A DNA stretch of 64,000 bases from Haemophilus parainfluenzae (GCF_003252725.1 NZ_QEPO01000001.1:310001-374000); one strand, 5' to 3'; positions 1 through 9,307 are shown, counted from the first letter of the stretch. Notes: generated by a model not told the origin, from the letters alone. Numbers and translations: made by a program.

Positions 1-10
1 TTGAAATAAT

Positions 11-47
11 AAAAAGTGCGGTTGATTTTGACCGCACTTTTATTTTG
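11..47 (-). terminator. Inverted uptake-signal pair, terminator of the PTS gene
   Basis: AAAAAGTGCGGT and ACCGCACTTTT lie head to head around an 8-base loop. Read on the minus strand the stem is followed by TTTTTATTATTT, so it would end transcription of the PTS permease gene. A second hairpin (AAAGGGCG/CGCCCTTT, 55-77) lies between this one and the stop codon; its T tract is on the plus strand. Confidence 0.7.
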
Positions 48-88
48 TCACTCAAAAGGGCGGGATAAACGCCCTTTATTTTTAGGAA

Positions 89-1582
89 TTAATCTTCTTT
101 TCCTAAGATTTGATTTACTTCACTCTTATAGAGTACGGCTTTGGCACCGAAAATAGCTTGTACGCCACCACCGACTTCAAGCACATCAATCGCACCTAAT
201 TTTTTCAATGTAGCTTTATCAACGGCTTTGACATCTTTAACCGAAACGCGTAAGCGAGTAATACACGCATCAACGTTTTCAATATTTTCAGCGTTACCTA
301 ATGCTGCAATAATTTTATGTGCATTTTCAGTCAGTGAACTGGTTTCTTGTTCTACATTTTCTTCGGTTTCTTCACCACGTCCTGGCGTCATCACATTAAA
401 GATGCGAATCAAGAAAACGAAAGAGAAATAATAGAGCAGTGCCCAAGGAATACCGACGAAAATGACACGCAACCAATGGGTGTTTTCATTACCTTGTAAG
501 ATACCGAAGAGCAAGAAATCAATAAAACCACCAGAGAAAGTATTCCCGATAGAGATATTTAAATAATCGGCAATAAAGAAAGACACCCCATCTAAGAATG
601 CGTGGAATACATAAAGCCATGGTGCAACAAACAAGAACATGAATTCGATCGGTTCAGTAATCCCAGTAATGAAAGAGGTGAGGGCTGCACCAAGGAATAA
701 CCCGCCAATTTGTGCACGACGTTTTTTCGGTACACAGTGATACATGGCTAAACAGGCTGCGGGTAAGCCAAACATCATGGTATCAAAACGGCCGGCAAAG
801 AAACGGGTTCCTTCAGTAAATAAACCATGGTGATTTGGATCCGCTAATTGAGCAAAAAAGATTTTTTGCGCACCAACAATCATCTCGCCATTGACCATTT
901 CCACACCACCTAATTCAGAATACCAAAACAGTGGATAAATCATGTGATGTAAGCCAACCGCGCCAGATAATCGCATTAAGAAACCGTATAAGAATGTTCC
1001 AAAGGTTCCCATGGATGCGATGCTTTTACCTGCAGAGACAAGCCATTGTTGGAAAGTTGGCCAAATGAGGAAGAAAACTAATCCAACAAAAATGGCTGAA
1101 AAAGCCGTCACAATTGGCACAAAGCGAGAGCCGCCAAAGAAACCTAATACTTGTGGTAATTGGATGTTGTGATAGCGATTGTGTAATTTAACGGTAATCA
1201 AGCCCATCACCAATGCACCAATCACACCTGTATCGATACTTTTTACATCAGGAGAGAAAATCGGAATTAATGCGGCAATGGTGCCTGTCATAATGAGATA
1301 GCCGACAACCGCTGCAAGAGCAGCAACGCCTTTGTCACGTTTGGCTAAGCCGATACCTAAACCAATACACAATAATAAGGCTAAATTAGCGAACACCACG
1401 CTACCGGCTGCTGACATAATCTGAAACAGACCCTGTAGTGCCTCATTATTTAAAATTGGATAGGCTTGCACTGTTGCTTTATTGGAAAGCGCACCACCGA
1501 TCCCGAGCAAAAGACCTGCAGCAGGCAAAATAGCAATCGGCAACATGAATGACTTACCGACTTGTTGAAGTTGTTTAAACAT
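89..1582 (-). CDS. ptsG: PTS glucose-family permease, fused IIC and IIB domains
   Basis: An inner-membrane PTS permease that imports a hexose and phosphorylates it. The first ~400 residues form a multi-helix IIC domain with the family signature GITEPIEF. The C-terminal ~90 residues are a IIB domain whose phosphorylated cysteine sits in NVDACITRLRVS, near residue 438. The IIB ending GGGVQAIFGAKA also fits the family. At 497 residues it is slightly longer than E. coli PtsG, which it resembles along its length, and the external loop differs. No IIA domain is present, so a separate EIIA is presumably used. An AGGAGG ribosome site precedes the ATG, and a CRP-like site lies further upstream. Glucose is the most likely substrate; maltose or N-acetylglucosamine specificity is not excluded. 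Confidence 0.85.
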   Translation of the reverse strand: MFKQLQQVGKSFMLPIAILPAAGLLLGIGGALSNKATVQAYPILNNEALQGLFQIMSAAGSVVFANLALLLCIGLGIGLAKRDKGVAALAAVVGYLIMTGTIAALIPIFSPDVKSIDTGVIGALVMGLITVKLHNRYHNIQLPQVLGFFGGSRFVPIVTAFSAIFVGLVFFLIWPTFQQWLVSAGKSIASMGTFGTFLYGFLMRLSGAVGLHHMIYPLFWYSELGGVEMVNGEMIVGAQKIFFAQLADPNHHGLFTEGTRFFAGRFDTMMFGLPAACLAMYHCVPKKRRAQIGGLFLGAALTSFITGITEPIEFMFLFVAPWLYVFHAFLDGVSFFIADYLNISIGNTFSGGFIDFLLFGILQGNENTHWLRVIFVGIPWALLYYFSFVFLIRIFNVMTPGRGEETEENVEQETSSLTENAHKIIAALGNAENIENVDACITRLRVSVKDVKAVDKATLKKLGAIDVLEVGGGVQAIFGAKAVLYKSEVNQILGKED

Positions 1583-1635
1583 AGAACCTCCTGTGATTAC
1601 TTTTTCGAAATGTAACGTATTTGAGAAGAAAAATC

Positions 1636-1651
1636 TGTGAAACTGCTCAAA
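1636..1651. promoter_or_regulatory. Possible CRP binding site upstream of the PTS gene
   Basis: TGTGA (1636-1640), six bases, then TCAAA (1647-1651) matches the CRP consensus TGTGA-N6-TCACA with one mismatch. It lies 54 bases upstream of the PTS start codon, where a CRP activator site would be expected. Inferred from the motif only. Confidence 0.4.
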
Positions 1652-1754
1652 GTTTCAATCTAATACCTTGCTTTGATGAGTTTTAGCTTATGTTGGCGTG
1701 CGGTGGATTTCCTTTTATAATGCAATCAAACTTGCGTGTTTATTCATTATTTTT

Positions 1755-2465
1755 ATGACAACTTTTATTGCCTACGCCAATATTCAACAACCTTTTACTT
1801 TTGATGAAATTCCTACGGATCTTGTCCCTGAAAATTTACGTATAGAACCGAAGGGGAATTCTCGGATAACGCAACGACATCAATGCCGTCGATTGGCGCA
1901 TTTTTTACTTTGGCAGTTGCTAAAAACAGCGGAAAAATCGACCGCACTTTTAGGGCAAATTTATCGTACGCAAAGTGGCAGACCACAATTTCCCGTTGAG
2001 AATATCGATTTTAACATTAGTCACTCTAGCGATTGGGTTGCCGTATTGCTACATATTAATGAATCAGAAAAAAGTGCGGTCGGTATTGATATTGAATTTT
2101 CAAAAAAACGGAATTTTTCTGCGCTCATGGCGCATATTGCGCCACAAGCAGAACAAGAATGGTTTGCTAAACAGACTGATGCAGACCTGGCCTTTTATCG
2201 TTGTTGGTGTTTGCGTGAAGCAGTATTGAAATCACAAGGCGTAGGAATCGTGAAGTTATCAAGTGTGACGCATTTGCCAGAGCAACTGCAGATCTTCTCA
2301 GATTATTGTCCAAAAGGTCAGTTGATCTTTACGGATGAATTGCCTTTTTACTTTGCGGCATTTATAAATCAGTCAAAAATTCAACCGCACTTTTATCAAT
2401 GGGATGGAAAAAAATTACTTGAAAAAAATATAAAAAAAACCTTGATTTACCAAGTAAATGAATAA
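1755..2465 (+). CDS. 4'-phosphopantetheinyl transferase superfamily protein
   Basis: Predicted to move the phosphopantetheine arm of CoA onto a carrier protein in the cytoplasm. The family motifs appear in order: FNISHSSDW, then VGIDIE (magnesium-binding acidic residues), then WCLREAVLKSQG, equivalent to the W-x-x-KEA-x-x-K helix. I chose ATG 1755 (236 residues, MTTFIAYANIQ) because the H. influenzae homologue next to hflK, as I recall it, begins the same way. The frame also has a GTG at 1698, but the extra 19 residues would be a hydrophobic leader unsuited to a cytosolic enzyme. There is no clear ribosome site for either start. The target carrier protein cannot be told from sequence. Confidence 0.85.
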   Translation: MTTFIAYANIQQPFTFDEIPTDLVPENLRIEPKGNSRITQRHQCRRLAHFLLWQLLKTAEKSTALLGQIYRTQSGRPQFPVENIDFNISHSSDWVAVLLHINESEKSAVGIDIEFSKKRNFSALMAHIAPQAEQEWFAKQTDADLAFYRCWCLREAVLKSQGVGIVKLSSVTHLPEQLQIFSDYCPKGQLIFTDELPFYFAAFINQSKIQPHFYQWDGKKLLEKNIKKTLIYQVNE

Positions 2466-2468
2466 AAG

Positions 2469-2500
2469 AAAATCCTTAAAAATATTCAAGGATTTTTTAT
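2469..2500 (+). terminator. Rho-independent terminator after the PPTase gene
   Basis: AAATCCTT (2470-2477) pairs with AAGGATTT (2488-2495) and is followed by a T-rich run. It begins just after the PPTase stop codon. Confidence 0.75.
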
Positions 2501-2594
2501 TTTGTAATAATTTGCATTGCCACTTGTATTTTCATAGACTAACCCCATTTATTTCGTTAAACTCATTAAAAATTTTAGACAAATGGAGAACGTA

Positions 2595-3836
2595 ATGTCG
2601 CAAAACGGTCCAGATCAAGATCCTTGGGGTAAACCGGGACAGAGTAGCGGTCCAAAACAGTCAGATAATTCATCAGATAAGCAAAATGAAAATGGCTGGG
2701 GATCGCGAGACAATAAAAATCAGGAGCAATCACCACCAGATATTGAAGAAGTATTCAATAATCTGTTGAAAAAATTAGGTGGGGGTAATAAAAAAGGTGG
2801 TTCAAATAATACTTCGCCTAATGTGCCTTCATTTAATTTAGGTAAAATTTTACCGATCGCCGTCGTCATCGGAGGGATTATTTGGGGGGCAAGCGGTTTT
2901 TACACCATTAAAGAAGCAGAACGTGGCGTGACGTTACGTTTTGGCGAGTTTCATTCTATCGTTCAACCAGGTTTAAACTGGAAACCAACCTTTATTGATA
3001 AAGTGATTCCAGTGAATGTAGAACAAGTTCGTGAGCTTAAAACGCAAGGTGCGATGTTAACCAAAGATGAAAACATGGTTAAAGTAGAAATGACTGTGCA
3101 ATATCGCGTGCAAAATCCTGAAAAATACCTGTTTAGCGTAAGCAATGCGGACAATAGTCTTGGACAAGCGACTGACAGCGCACTTCGTTATGTGATCGGT
3201 CATATGACTATGAATGATGTGCTGACAACCGGTCGTGCCGTAGTGCGTGAAGATACTTGGAAAGCGTTGAACGATATTATCAAACCTTATGATATGGGAC
3301 TTGAAGTGATTGACGTGAACTTCCAATCTGCACGTCCGCCAGAAGAAGTGAAAGATGCTTTCGATGATGCGATTAAAGCACAGGAAGACGAACAACGTTA
3401 CATTCGTGAAGCAGAGGCTTATGCTCGCGAGAAAGAGCCAATCGCTCGTGGTGATGCACAGCGTATCGTTGAAGAAGCAACCGCTTATAAAGATCGTGTT
3501 GTGCTTGATGCACAAGGGGAAGTGGAACGTTTACAACGTCTTCTGCCTGAATTTAAAGCGGCGCCTGATTTGTTAAAAGAGCGTCTTTATATTCAAACCA
3601 TGGAAAAAGTCATGGCAAATACACCTAAAGTGATGCTAGATAGCAATAATGGTAACAATTTAACCGTATTGCCATTGGAGCAATTAATGGGTAAAAAGAC
3701 GATTAAGCCAGTGACCACTACTTCAGAAAGTGCAGTCAGTTCTGCGCCTGTTTCGACACAGGAACGTCGTGTAGAAACGCAAACGGCTCAACCAGTTCAA
3801 TCAAATGAAGGCATTCGCCAAGGGAGATTTAACTAA
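2595..3836 (+). CDS. hflK: HflK, subunit of the membrane HflKC complex
   Basis: An SPFH/band-7 protein that partners HflC and modulates the FtsH protease at the inner membrane. The N-terminus (DQDPWGKP) and a glycine/asparagine-rich cytoplasmic stretch match E. coli HflK. One membrane helix (about residues 85-105) ends in SGFYTIKEAERGV, followed by the SPFH domain with GLNWKPTFIDKV and the coiled-coil stretch EQRYIREAEAYA. I chose ATG 2595 because GGAG sits about six bases upstream; the ATG at 2583 has no ribosome site and would add four residues (413 aa from 2595). The stop codon overlaps the hflC start in TAATG. Confidence 0.97.
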   Translation: MSQNGPDQDPWGKPGQSSGPKQSDNSSDKQNENGWGSRDNKNQEQSPPDIEEVFNNLLKKLGGGNKKGGSNNTSPNVPSFNLGKILPIAVVIGGIIWGASGFYTIKEAERGVTLRFGEFHSIVQPGLNWKPTFIDKVIPVNVEQVRELKTQGAMLTKDENMVKVEMTVQYRVQNPEKYLFSVSNADNSLGQATDSALRYVIGHMTMNDVLTTGRAVVREDTWKALNDIIKPYDMGLEVIDVNFQSARPPEEVKDAFDDAIKAQEDEQRYIREAEAYAREKEPIARGDAQRIVEEATAYKDRVVLDAQGEVERLQRLLPEFKAAPDLLKERLYIQTMEKVMANTPKVMLDSNNGNNLTVLPLEQLMGKKTIKPVTTTSESAVSSAPVSTQERRVETQTAQPVQSNEGIRQGRFN

Positions 3837-4723
3837 TGCGTAAATTTTTACTTCTGATTATTGTGGTGATTGCTGCGGTGTTGTATTCCAGCGTGGTGGT
3901 TGTAACTGAGGGTACTCGTGGCATCATGTTGCGTTTTAACAAAGTACAACGTGATGCAGAAAACAAAGTTGTGGTGTATGAACCAGGTTTGCATTTCAAA
4001 TTGCCTTTAATTGATAGCATTAAGGTGCTTGATGCGCGTATTCGTACCCTTGATGGTTCAGCTACTCGTTTTGTGACAGTCGAGAAAAAAGACTTGTTGG
4101 TGGATTCCTACGTGAAATGGAAAATCAGCGATTTTGGTCGTTTCTATACTGCAACGGGTGGTGGCGATTATAACCAAGCTTCAAGCTTATTAAGCCGTAA
4201 AGTGAATGACCGTCTGCGTTCAGAAATTGGTACACGTACAATTAAAGATATCGTTTCTGGTACGCGTGGTGAATTAATGGCGGGGGCGAAAAAAGCGTTA
4301 AATTCAGGGCAGGATAGTACCTCTGAATTAGGGATTGAAGTCGTCGATGTTCGCGTAAAACAAATTAACTTACCGGATGAAGTTTCTTCTTCGATTTACC
4401 AACGTATGCGTGCAGAACGCGATGCGGTTGCCCGTGAACACCGTTCTCAAGGTAAAGAAAAAGCAGCATTCATTCAAGCAGACGTGGATCGTAAGGTGAC
4501 CTTGATCTTAGCGAATGCAAATAAAACTGCACAAGAATTACGTGGTAATGGTGATGCGGCAGCAGCAAAATTATATTCTCAAGCTTTTGCTCAAGAACCA
4601 CAGTTTTATAGCTTTATTCGTAGCTTAAAAGCCTATGAAAGTAGCTTCGAGGGTTCAGGTAATATGATGATCTTGAAACCAGACAGTGATTTCTTCCGCT
4701 TTATGCAAGCGCCAAAGAAATAA
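3836..4723 (+). CDS. hflC: HflC, subunit of the membrane HflKC complex
   Basis: The SPFH/band-7 partner of HflK. A single N-terminal membrane anchor (MRKFLLLIIVVIAAVLYSSV) is followed by VTEGTRGIMLRF and a full SPFH domain. Further on come VRVKQINLPDEVSSSIYQRM and REHRSQGKEKA, both typical of HflC. It has 295 residues, somewhat shorter than E. coli HflC. The ATG overlaps the hflK stop, so the two are translationally coupled. A hairpin terminator follows directly. Confidence 0.97.
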   Translation: MRKFLLLIIVVIAAVLYSSVVVVTEGTRGIMLRFNKVQRDAENKVVVYEPGLHFKLPLIDSIKVLDARIRTLDGSATRFVTVEKKDLLVDSYVKWKISDFGRFYTATGGGDYNQASSLLSRKVNDRLRSEIGTRTIKDIVSGTRGELMAGAKKALNSGQDSTSELGIEVVDVRVKQINLPDEVSSSIYQRMRAERDAVAREHRSQGKEKAAFIQADVDRKVTLILANANKTAQELRGNGDAAAAKLYSQAFAQEPQFYSFIRSLKAYESSFEGSGNMMILKPDSDFFRFMQAPKK

Positions 4724-4742
4724 ACGAGAGATAATAAAAAGT

Positions 4743-4776
4743 AAAGTGCGGTTAGAAATAGCCGCATTTTTTATTG
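4743..4776 (+). terminator. Terminator after hflC containing an uptake signal
   Basis: AAAGTGCGGTTA pairs with TAGCCGCATTTT across a short loop and is followed by TTTTATT. One arm is an uptake signal sequence. Confidence 0.75.
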
Positions 4777-4955
4777 CTTCATTTTTAGGGGAATTTTCAT
4801 TTATAAAGTAAAACACTCTTTAATGCAATCAATCGAATCCATAGCCAAAGTTAATTAAATCCATACAAAATATAAGCCAATTTTTTGGCATAATCACCTT
4901 ACTTTAAGTTTTACGTTTCTTTTTTATGTTTATTGATCGTTTGGAGGATTATTAG

Positions 4956-6340
4956 ATGAAAAAACTGATTATTGGCGGTGCAGCCATTGCTATCTTAGGT
5001 TATTTGGGCGGGGGTATCTACATCAATTTGATAAAGAGAACGCGAGCCAACTCTTAATGGAAAATCGCTATACTGGCGAACAAGAAAAAGTGGCAAAAGC
5101 CTTATTTGATAACAGTTGCCAATATTGCCATAGTCCAAACACACCGCTTCCATTTTATTCAAAATTCCCGATTGTGGGTGATGAAATGCAATCGGATATT
5201 CAAAGTGGGCTTCGTGCTTTCCGCCTAGATCGTTTACTTGAAGGTTTAAAAGATCCAAGCAAATTATCCCAAGCTGATTTAGCAAAATTACAACGCGTAC
5301 TTGAAAATAATGAAATGCCAATTGCTAAATTCAGACATCTCCACTGGGGAAGCAAACCAGATGAGCAAGAAAAAGTAGCGTTGCTTAACTGGATTCGTGA
5401 AGCTCGTAAAATGTCTTTACCAAAAGAAACACCAAATGTTGATGCCGATCGTTTAGTTCAACCGATTCCAGACAGTATTGCGACTGATGAAGCAAAAGTC
5501 GCGTTAGGTCATGATCTTTACTTTGATGGACGTTTATCAGGCGATGGTTCTATTCAATGTCATACTTGTCACCAATTAGATAAAGGTGGTGTGGATAGAC
5601 TTGATACTTCAACAGGTATTGATGGTAAAAAAGGCCCAATCAACGCACCAACTGTATTCAATGCTGCATTCAACTTTGTTCAATTCTGGGATGGTCGAGC
5701 GGCAGATTTAGCGGATCAAGCGAAAGGTCCTCCAACAAATCCGGTAGAAATGGGCTCATACTCTTGGGATGACATCGTGGCACGTTTTGAAATGGATGAA
5801 GAGTTCAAAAAAGAATTCTTAAAAGAATATCCACAAGTGACGAAAGAAACCTTAACTCACGCGATTGGTGAATATGAAAAAACATTAATTACGCCAAATA
5901 GTGATTTTGACCGTTATTTGAAAGGGGATAAAACAGCCTTGACCGAACAACAAGTTCGCGGTTATGAGTTATTCAAACAACATAAATGCGATACTTGTCA
6001 TACCGGCGTAGCAATGGGTGGACAATCTTATGAATACATGGGTCTCTACGGCGATTACTTTAAAGATCGCGGCACGCCATTAACTGATGCAGATGAAGGT
6101 CGCTTTGCACAAACTAAAGATCCATTCGATATGCATCGCTTCAAAGTGCCAACTTTACGTAATATCGCACTTACTGCACCATATTTTCATGATGCCTCAG
6201 CAAAAGAGTTAAAAGACGCTGTGAGCGTAATGTTGAAATACCAAAGTAACGTGCAACAGCCTGCTCAAAAAGATGTGGAGGACATCACCTCTTTCTTAGA
6301 AAGTTTGACAGGTGAATTTAAAGGTGAAAAATTGAAATAA
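4956..6340 (+). pseudogene. Tri-haem quinol/cytochrome c peroxidase, frameshifted near the N-terminus
   Basis: Expected to reduce hydrogen peroxide in the periplasm using electrons from quinol or cytochrome. An ATG at 4956 with a GGAGG ribosome site opens an anchor segment (MKKLIIGGAAIAILGYLGGG) that runs into a stop at about 5055. The catalytic part is in another frame, open from before 5057. Adding one G to the GGGGG tract at 5010-5014 would join the two as ...LGGG-YLHQFDKENASQLL-MENRYTGE. The catalytic part has three CxxCH haem motifs: CQYCH (residue 21 of the frame from 5057), CHTCH (~168) and CDTCH (~311). Three haems plus an N-terminal anchor fit the quinol peroxidase/YhjA type rather than the soluble di-haem enzyme. 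Either the gene is broken, the tract is variable, or the base is an assembly error; translation from 5057 would lack the export signal. Confidence 0.8.
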
Positions 6341-6362
6341 TCTTTAAATGGCTAAATAGAAA

Positions 6363-6388
6363 CGACCGCAAGTGCGGTCGTTTTTTTG
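6363..6388 (+). terminator. Terminator after the peroxidase gene
   Basis: CGACCGCA (6363-6370) and TGCGGTCG (6373-6380) form a tight hairpin followed by seven T residues. Confidence 0.85.
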
Positions 6389-6398
6389 TGGGTTAATA

Positions 6399-6653
6399 TT
6401 ATTGCATACTATTCTTTGCAAGCCATGCCTGAATACGTGCTTCGGTTTTCTTTTCGTTATAGCCGATTTGTGGGAAGAGGCTAAATTGATAGAACCAGTT
6501 GAAGTAGTCACTTGTGATACGTTTTTCTTTTTTAAAGAACTTGCCGTATTCTTCGTCCGGATTTTCGCTGCCGAGATAATTCAAAATAAAAGTAAATAAC
6601 GAATCATTATTGTTAGACAAAAGTGTAATCATAAAGGTTACATAGGACAGCAA
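6399..6653 (-). CDS. Small unrecognised ORF downstream of vgrG1, possibly a gene remnant
   Basis: 84 codons from a TTG start, or 77 from the internal ATG. No ribosome site is visible and a stop codon lies just upstream of the TTG. The product is rich in aromatic and charged residues (SDYFNWFYQFSLFP, NEKKTEARIQAWLAKN) and shows no signal peptide or family I recognise. It has the orientation and position where an effector or immunity gene would follow vgrG1, so it may be the tail of a decayed cargo gene. A hairpin (AGGACAGC/GCTGTCCT, 6644-6675) covers its 5' end. It could also be non-coding. Confidence 0.35.
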   Translation of the reverse strand: MLSYVTFMITLLSNNNDSLFTFILNYLGSENPDEEYGKFFKKEKRITSDYFNWFYQFSLFPQIGYNEKKTEARIQAWLAKNSMQ

Positions 6654-6698
6654 AGTTTAACGGCTTAGCTGTCCTTTTGTTATAAAGTGCGGTTGATT

Positions 6699-8753
6699 TT
6701 AACTCTGTTTTTGATTTTTCATGGCTTCACAAACTTCGCAAATCGGTTTTGCTTCGTTTGCGGCAAGAGACAATACTGCTGGCGATTCTGGTGTTCCGCT
6801 AGATTGTATTAAATTACCTTTTACAGTCACTTTACCTTTTAACGTGATACCAGAGCCATCAATAACAATCGTACCTGCTTTTCCACGAATATTTACTTGT
6901 GTAGTACCAGTTAATTTAATGTTTTTACTATGTTGTTTTAATTCTTTCCCTGCTTTGAAAACCGCATTGCGACTTGTTTGATGAGAATAATCTCGGCCAA
7001 TTTTAACTTCTTGATTGGCATACACATCCATTGATAGATGATTCCCGATGTTTAATACTTCATCCTTTTCAATTTTAGTCATGCGATTGCGATTGATCTT
7101 ATTAGATTGATCGCGACCTACCGTTAATGACTCATCTTGCCCAACCATTTCAGTACGGTTGTTTCCGATGTTAATTGTTTCATCATGTCCTACTTGTTCG
7201 GTTCGATCATGCCCAATTTGTGTTGTTTCATCATTATTTACAACATTATTTTGGTCTTTTTCTGCATGAATAAAGATTTCTTCTCGGTCTTTTTCGTCTT
7301 CAAAACGTAATTCATTAAAGCCGTTACCTTTATGGGTTTTACTTTTTATGGTCATACGCGTTTTATGTTCAGGCAGAGCATAAGGCGGTTCCGTTGTGCT
7401 GTGATAAGTACGTCCCATGATGATTGGTTGGTCAGGATCGCCCTCTAAGAAATCAACCATTACTTCATGGCCAATACGAGGGATGGCAATATGTCCAAAT
7501 TGCGCTCCCGCCCAACCTTGGCTGACTCGAATCCAGCAAGAACTGTGCTCGTTATTTTGCCCTTCACGATCCCAAGGGAACTGGACTTTTACACGTCCCC
7601 ATTCATCACAGTAAATCTCTTCATCAGCTGGGCCAACTACATGGGCCATTTGAGACCCATCAACAACAGGTCTTGGTTGCGGCTCTGGTCGCCATTGTGT
7701 GGTATTTGGAATAAGTTTAATACGGTTTTCATAGCGGTTACCTTCTTCACCTGCTTCTTCTTCTAATACACCAGGTTGCCAACCATAATGTTCAACTCCG
7801 ACTACTAACCAATCGCGATTAAAGGCCTCTCGTTGATGTCCCTCTAAGCCAAATACATAACCTGGTTGTACACGTAAATCATCACTTTGTGCAAGTGCCA
7901 ATTCCGCTTCTCTACGTTCGTATTCCAAACGATATTGCGTAAAAGGCTCACCTTGAGCATCACGTTTATAACGGCCTGGATAGTCATACCGCTCATAAAT
8001 GCTACCATGGCCTTTGTTATTACCTTGACCTGAATATTGGTGTTCTTGATTATAACGAGGATTTGTAAAAGTATAATCACGTAAAGTTTGAAGAGTAGTA
8101 CCCAGTTTTTCTTCGTAGGACCAATGCCACACAGCTGCTTCTGGACGTTGTCCCGCCGGCATTGCGTTATAAACTAAATTTCCTTTTTTCTCTGAAAGTG
8201 TTGTCGAGTTGGAGAAATGAAGGATATGGCTATCATTGGTATGTTCAAAGTAATAATAAGAGCCTTCTTCGGCAGCCAAACGTTGAATAAAATTTAAATC
8301 AGTTTCGCGATATTGCACGCAGTATTCACGTGTCCAATATGGCGTTTGTAAATGGAATTGGCTCTGAGGTACTTGATTTTTACTCAGTAGCGTTTCGATA
8401 ATTTTTTGAGAGTCTTGTTGTTGGAATATTCGTAAATCAGTTTGTAAACCTGCACGACATAAAGATGGTTCAATCACCATGTGATAACGAGTTCGAGTAA
8501 AACCAGTTTCCCTCTGATTTAAGGCCGTAACGATACCGTTGACACTACGTATTACCTCATCTCCTTGCCAAAAGGTTAGCGTAGCAGGTTGGTCGATTAG
8601 AGAATGAAAATTCGGTTCAGAACCAAAGCTTGCGAGATCGAGTTCAAGTCGGAAGAGTGTAGATAAATGTTCTTTTAATACAAAACGGACTACTTCGAAT
8701 TGAGTGGCACCATTAACGGTAAGACTGTAACGATAATCGGATTGAACGGCCAT
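6699..8753 (-). CDS. vgrG: VgrG1, T6SS spike protein (TssI)
   Basis: Trimeric spike at the tip of the Hcp tube. It has 684 residues: a gp27-like N-terminal half with QYRETDLNFIQRLAAEEG and YDYPGRYK, the gp5 OB-fold region (EIYCDEWGRVKVQFPWDR, then SSCWIRVSQGWAGAQFG and GHEVMVDFLEGDPDQPII), and a C-terminal beta-helix of repeats such as NDETTQIGHDRTEQVG. The tail is short (CEVCEAMKNQKQS), with no fused effector domain. The N- and central regions are closely similar to VgrG2 (38808-40877), while the C-terminal ~120 residues differ. PAAR lies 58 bases upstream in the same operon. No intact cargo gene follows, only the small ORF at 6399-6653. Confidence 0.96.
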   Translation of the reverse strand: MAVQSDYRYSLTVNGATQFEVVRFVLKEHLSTLFRLELDLASFGSEPNFHSLIDQPATLTFWQGDEVIRSVNGIVTALNQRETGFTRTRYHMVIEPSLCRAGLQTDLRIFQQQDSQKIIETLLSKNQVPQSQFHLQTPYWTREYCVQYRETDLNFIQRLAAEEGSYYYFEHTNDSHILHFSNSTTLSEKKGNLVYNAMPAGQRPEAAVWHWSYEEKLGTTLQTLRDYTFTNPRYNQEHQYSGQGNNKGHGSIYERYDYPGRYKRDAQGEPFTQYRLEYERREAELALAQSDDLRVQPGYVFGLEGHQREAFNRDWLVVGVEHYGWQPGVLEEEAGEEGNRYENRIKLIPNTTQWRPEPQPRPVVDGSQMAHVVGPADEEIYCDEWGRVKVQFPWDREGQNNEHSSCWIRVSQGWAGAQFGHIAIPRIGHEVMVDFLEGDPDQPIIMGRTYHSTTEPPYALPEHKTRMTIKSKTHKGNGFNELRFEDEKDREEIFIHAEKDQNNVVNNDETTQIGHDRTEQVGHDETINIGNNRTEMVGQDESLTVGRDQSNKINRNRMTKIEKDEVLNIGNHLSMDVYANQEVKIGRDYSHQTSRNAVFKAGKELKQHSKNIKLTGTTQVNIRGKAGTIVIDGSGITLKGKVTVKGNLIQSSGTPESPAVLSLAANEAKPICEVCEAMKNQKQS

Positions 8754-8811
8754 TTGGAATTCCTATAAAAATATTGGCAGTAATAATAGCGTTATATAAA
8801 TACTAAATAAA

Positions 8812-9081
8812 TTATGCTTTAGCTTTCATCATAGATTGTGAAGCAATTAATTCTGCACCACAGGCAGTTTTCATTCCTTCAAGGGCAATGCCTCGCCCAT
8901 TAGCTTGCATGATAGATGAACCTTCAACAATCGGGAAGTTACCTTTGCATTTTGGACATGAGACCAAATCACCTTGTCGGGCGACATTTTTGCCTCCGGC
9001 AGTCATGGTTTGTGATCCTTGAAGTACGGTACCTCCATGGGTAGTTTTATCTCCAATAACGATTACGCTACGAGCAGACAT
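8812..9081 (-). CDS. PAAR-domain spike-tip protein
   Basis: An 89-residue stand-alone PAAR protein that caps the VgrG trimer with a sharp cone. It starts MSARSVIVIGDKTTHGG, has the typical GKNVARQGDLVSCPKCKG segment with two cysteines, and closes with GIALEGMKTACGAELIAS, as in the family. There is no extension that could be a toxin. A ribosome site (AAGGAG) precedes the ATG. It is co-directional with vgrG1 and divergent from the tssB operon across ~290 bases. Confidence 0.95.
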   Translation of the reverse strand: MSARSVIVIGDKTTHGGTVLQGSQTMTAGGKNVARQGDLVSCPKCKGNFPIVEGSSIMQANGRGIALEGMKTACGAELIASQSMMKAKA

Positions 9082-9278
9082 GACTTCTCCTTAATCTATG
9101 AAATGTTTAACCTTTACATTCTAAACTAAAATGATAGGATTTTCTTGTAAAATTGATAGTTTATGTGTTTATTTTAAAAAGAAAATACATATCTTCTAAA
9201 ATAGTATGGGTGTTGTTTAATTTTGCCACATAACAAATATCATTTGTAAAAAATTATTCTATACTGCTGACTTCGTCA

Positions 9279-9307
9279 TTGATTTAGTAACCGTGATTTT
9301 TTATAAT
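9279..9307 (+). promoter_or_regulatory. Candidate sigma-70 promoter of the T6SS structural operon
   Basis: TTGATT (9279-9284) and a perfect TATAAT (9302-9307) are separated by 17 bases, which leaves a leader of about 60 bases before tssB. The rest of the 290-base divergent region (9082-9371) is AT-rich, and I saw no other clear operator. No sigma-54 signature (GG-N10-GC) was noticed. Confidence 0.6.

Noticed and set aside
1698-1754. GTG start that would give the PPTase a hydrophobic leader
   Set aside because: The enzyme acts in the cytosol, and its remembered H. influenzae homologue begins at the equivalent of the ATG at 1755.
3057-3515. 152-codon minus-strand ORF inside hflK
   Set aside because: It is antisense to a well-conserved gene; its length follows from codon bias of hflK.
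6644-6675. Hairpin AGGACAGC/GCTGTCCT as terminator of vgrG1
   Set aside because: The T-rich side is on the plus strand, opposite to vgrG1, and no plus-strand gene ends there. Its role is unclear.
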